Positions 34,785 to 34,887 of a DNA stretch of 34,887 nt are shown here, one piece after another (position 1 is the first letter of the stretch; every line of letters begins with the position of its first letter). Where the stretch lies: assembly GCA_949132985.1 (NCBI GenBank), contig CASCGD010000022.1, positions 1 to 34,887 of the forward strand. The letters are read 5' to 3'. This DNA is from an uncultured Lachnospiraceae bacterium (lineage in GTDB: Bacteria > Bacillota > Clostridia > Lachnospirales > Lachnospiraceae). Below the pieces are notes generated by a model. It worked only from the letters and a program-made list of their open reading frames with translations, was not told the origin of the DNA and did not search any database. A program made the position numbers and the translations under genes.

Positions 34785-34887
34785 TCGCACAGTCGATGAC
34801 ATACATAGGCATGAAAGGCTGCCGAACACAGAGTGGACGGTAACAGGTAAAGCGCAGTTGAGAAAAAAGGGTATCGGTAAAAAACGG

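Overview
The window looks like chromosomal DNA of a gut-type Clostridia, most likely a Lachnospiraceae member. The basis is a complete Rnf complex in the order C-D-G-E-A-B, adjacent ispH and S1 genes, a CIRCE-controlled groESL operon, strong AGGAGG-type ribosome binding sites, and protein families common in that group (DUF6323/DUF6179, XpaC/TelA, discrete NRPS-like domains). No rRNA, tRNA, prophage, CRISPR array or full insertion sequence was seen. All family assignments come from reading sequence and motifs; no database search was run.

Layout. (1) 1-1074: 3' part of a biotin-dependent carboxyltransferase gene. (2) 1300-7749: a tightly packed co-oriented group with several overlapping genes: secreted L,D-transpeptidase, RpiR-type regulator, HI0933-type flavoprotein, cmk, ispH and ribosomal protein S1. 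(3) 7867-8643: cheR, ending in a hairpin terminator that also works in reverse. (4) 8912-11650: the DUF6323 and DUF6179 genes, then a reverse-strand RNase H-fold nuclease. (5) 12015-17122: the Rnf operon with its own promoter, a palindrome and a terminator. (6) 17395-21712: a hybrid sensor kinase with two receiver domains, then an Nramp-related transporter lacking the usual metal-binding motif. (7) 21934-27237: XpaC-like and TelA-like proteins, a HAD phosphatase, a secreted protein and an anchored alpha/beta hydrolase. (8) 27456-31411: free-standing condensation, carrier and acyl-activating proteins with a convergent TetR-type regulator. (9) 31477-31789: a repeat island. (10) 32056-34784: groES, groEL and a small conserved protein.

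Main points. The condensation, carrier and acyl-ligase trio resembles an N-acyl amide (fatty acid amide) assembly line: the ligase would activate a fatty acid, the carrier would hold it as a thioester, and the condensation protein would pass it to an amine. The repeat island holds two tandem copies of a 103-bp partly palindromic unit. One copy is interrupted by a 94-bp element with long inverted ends and a TA duplication inside CTAG, which fits a small IS630-type MITE. A diverged relative of the unit lies at 8715-8768, where it carries a promoter-like sequence that could drive a small RNA ending at the cheR terminator.
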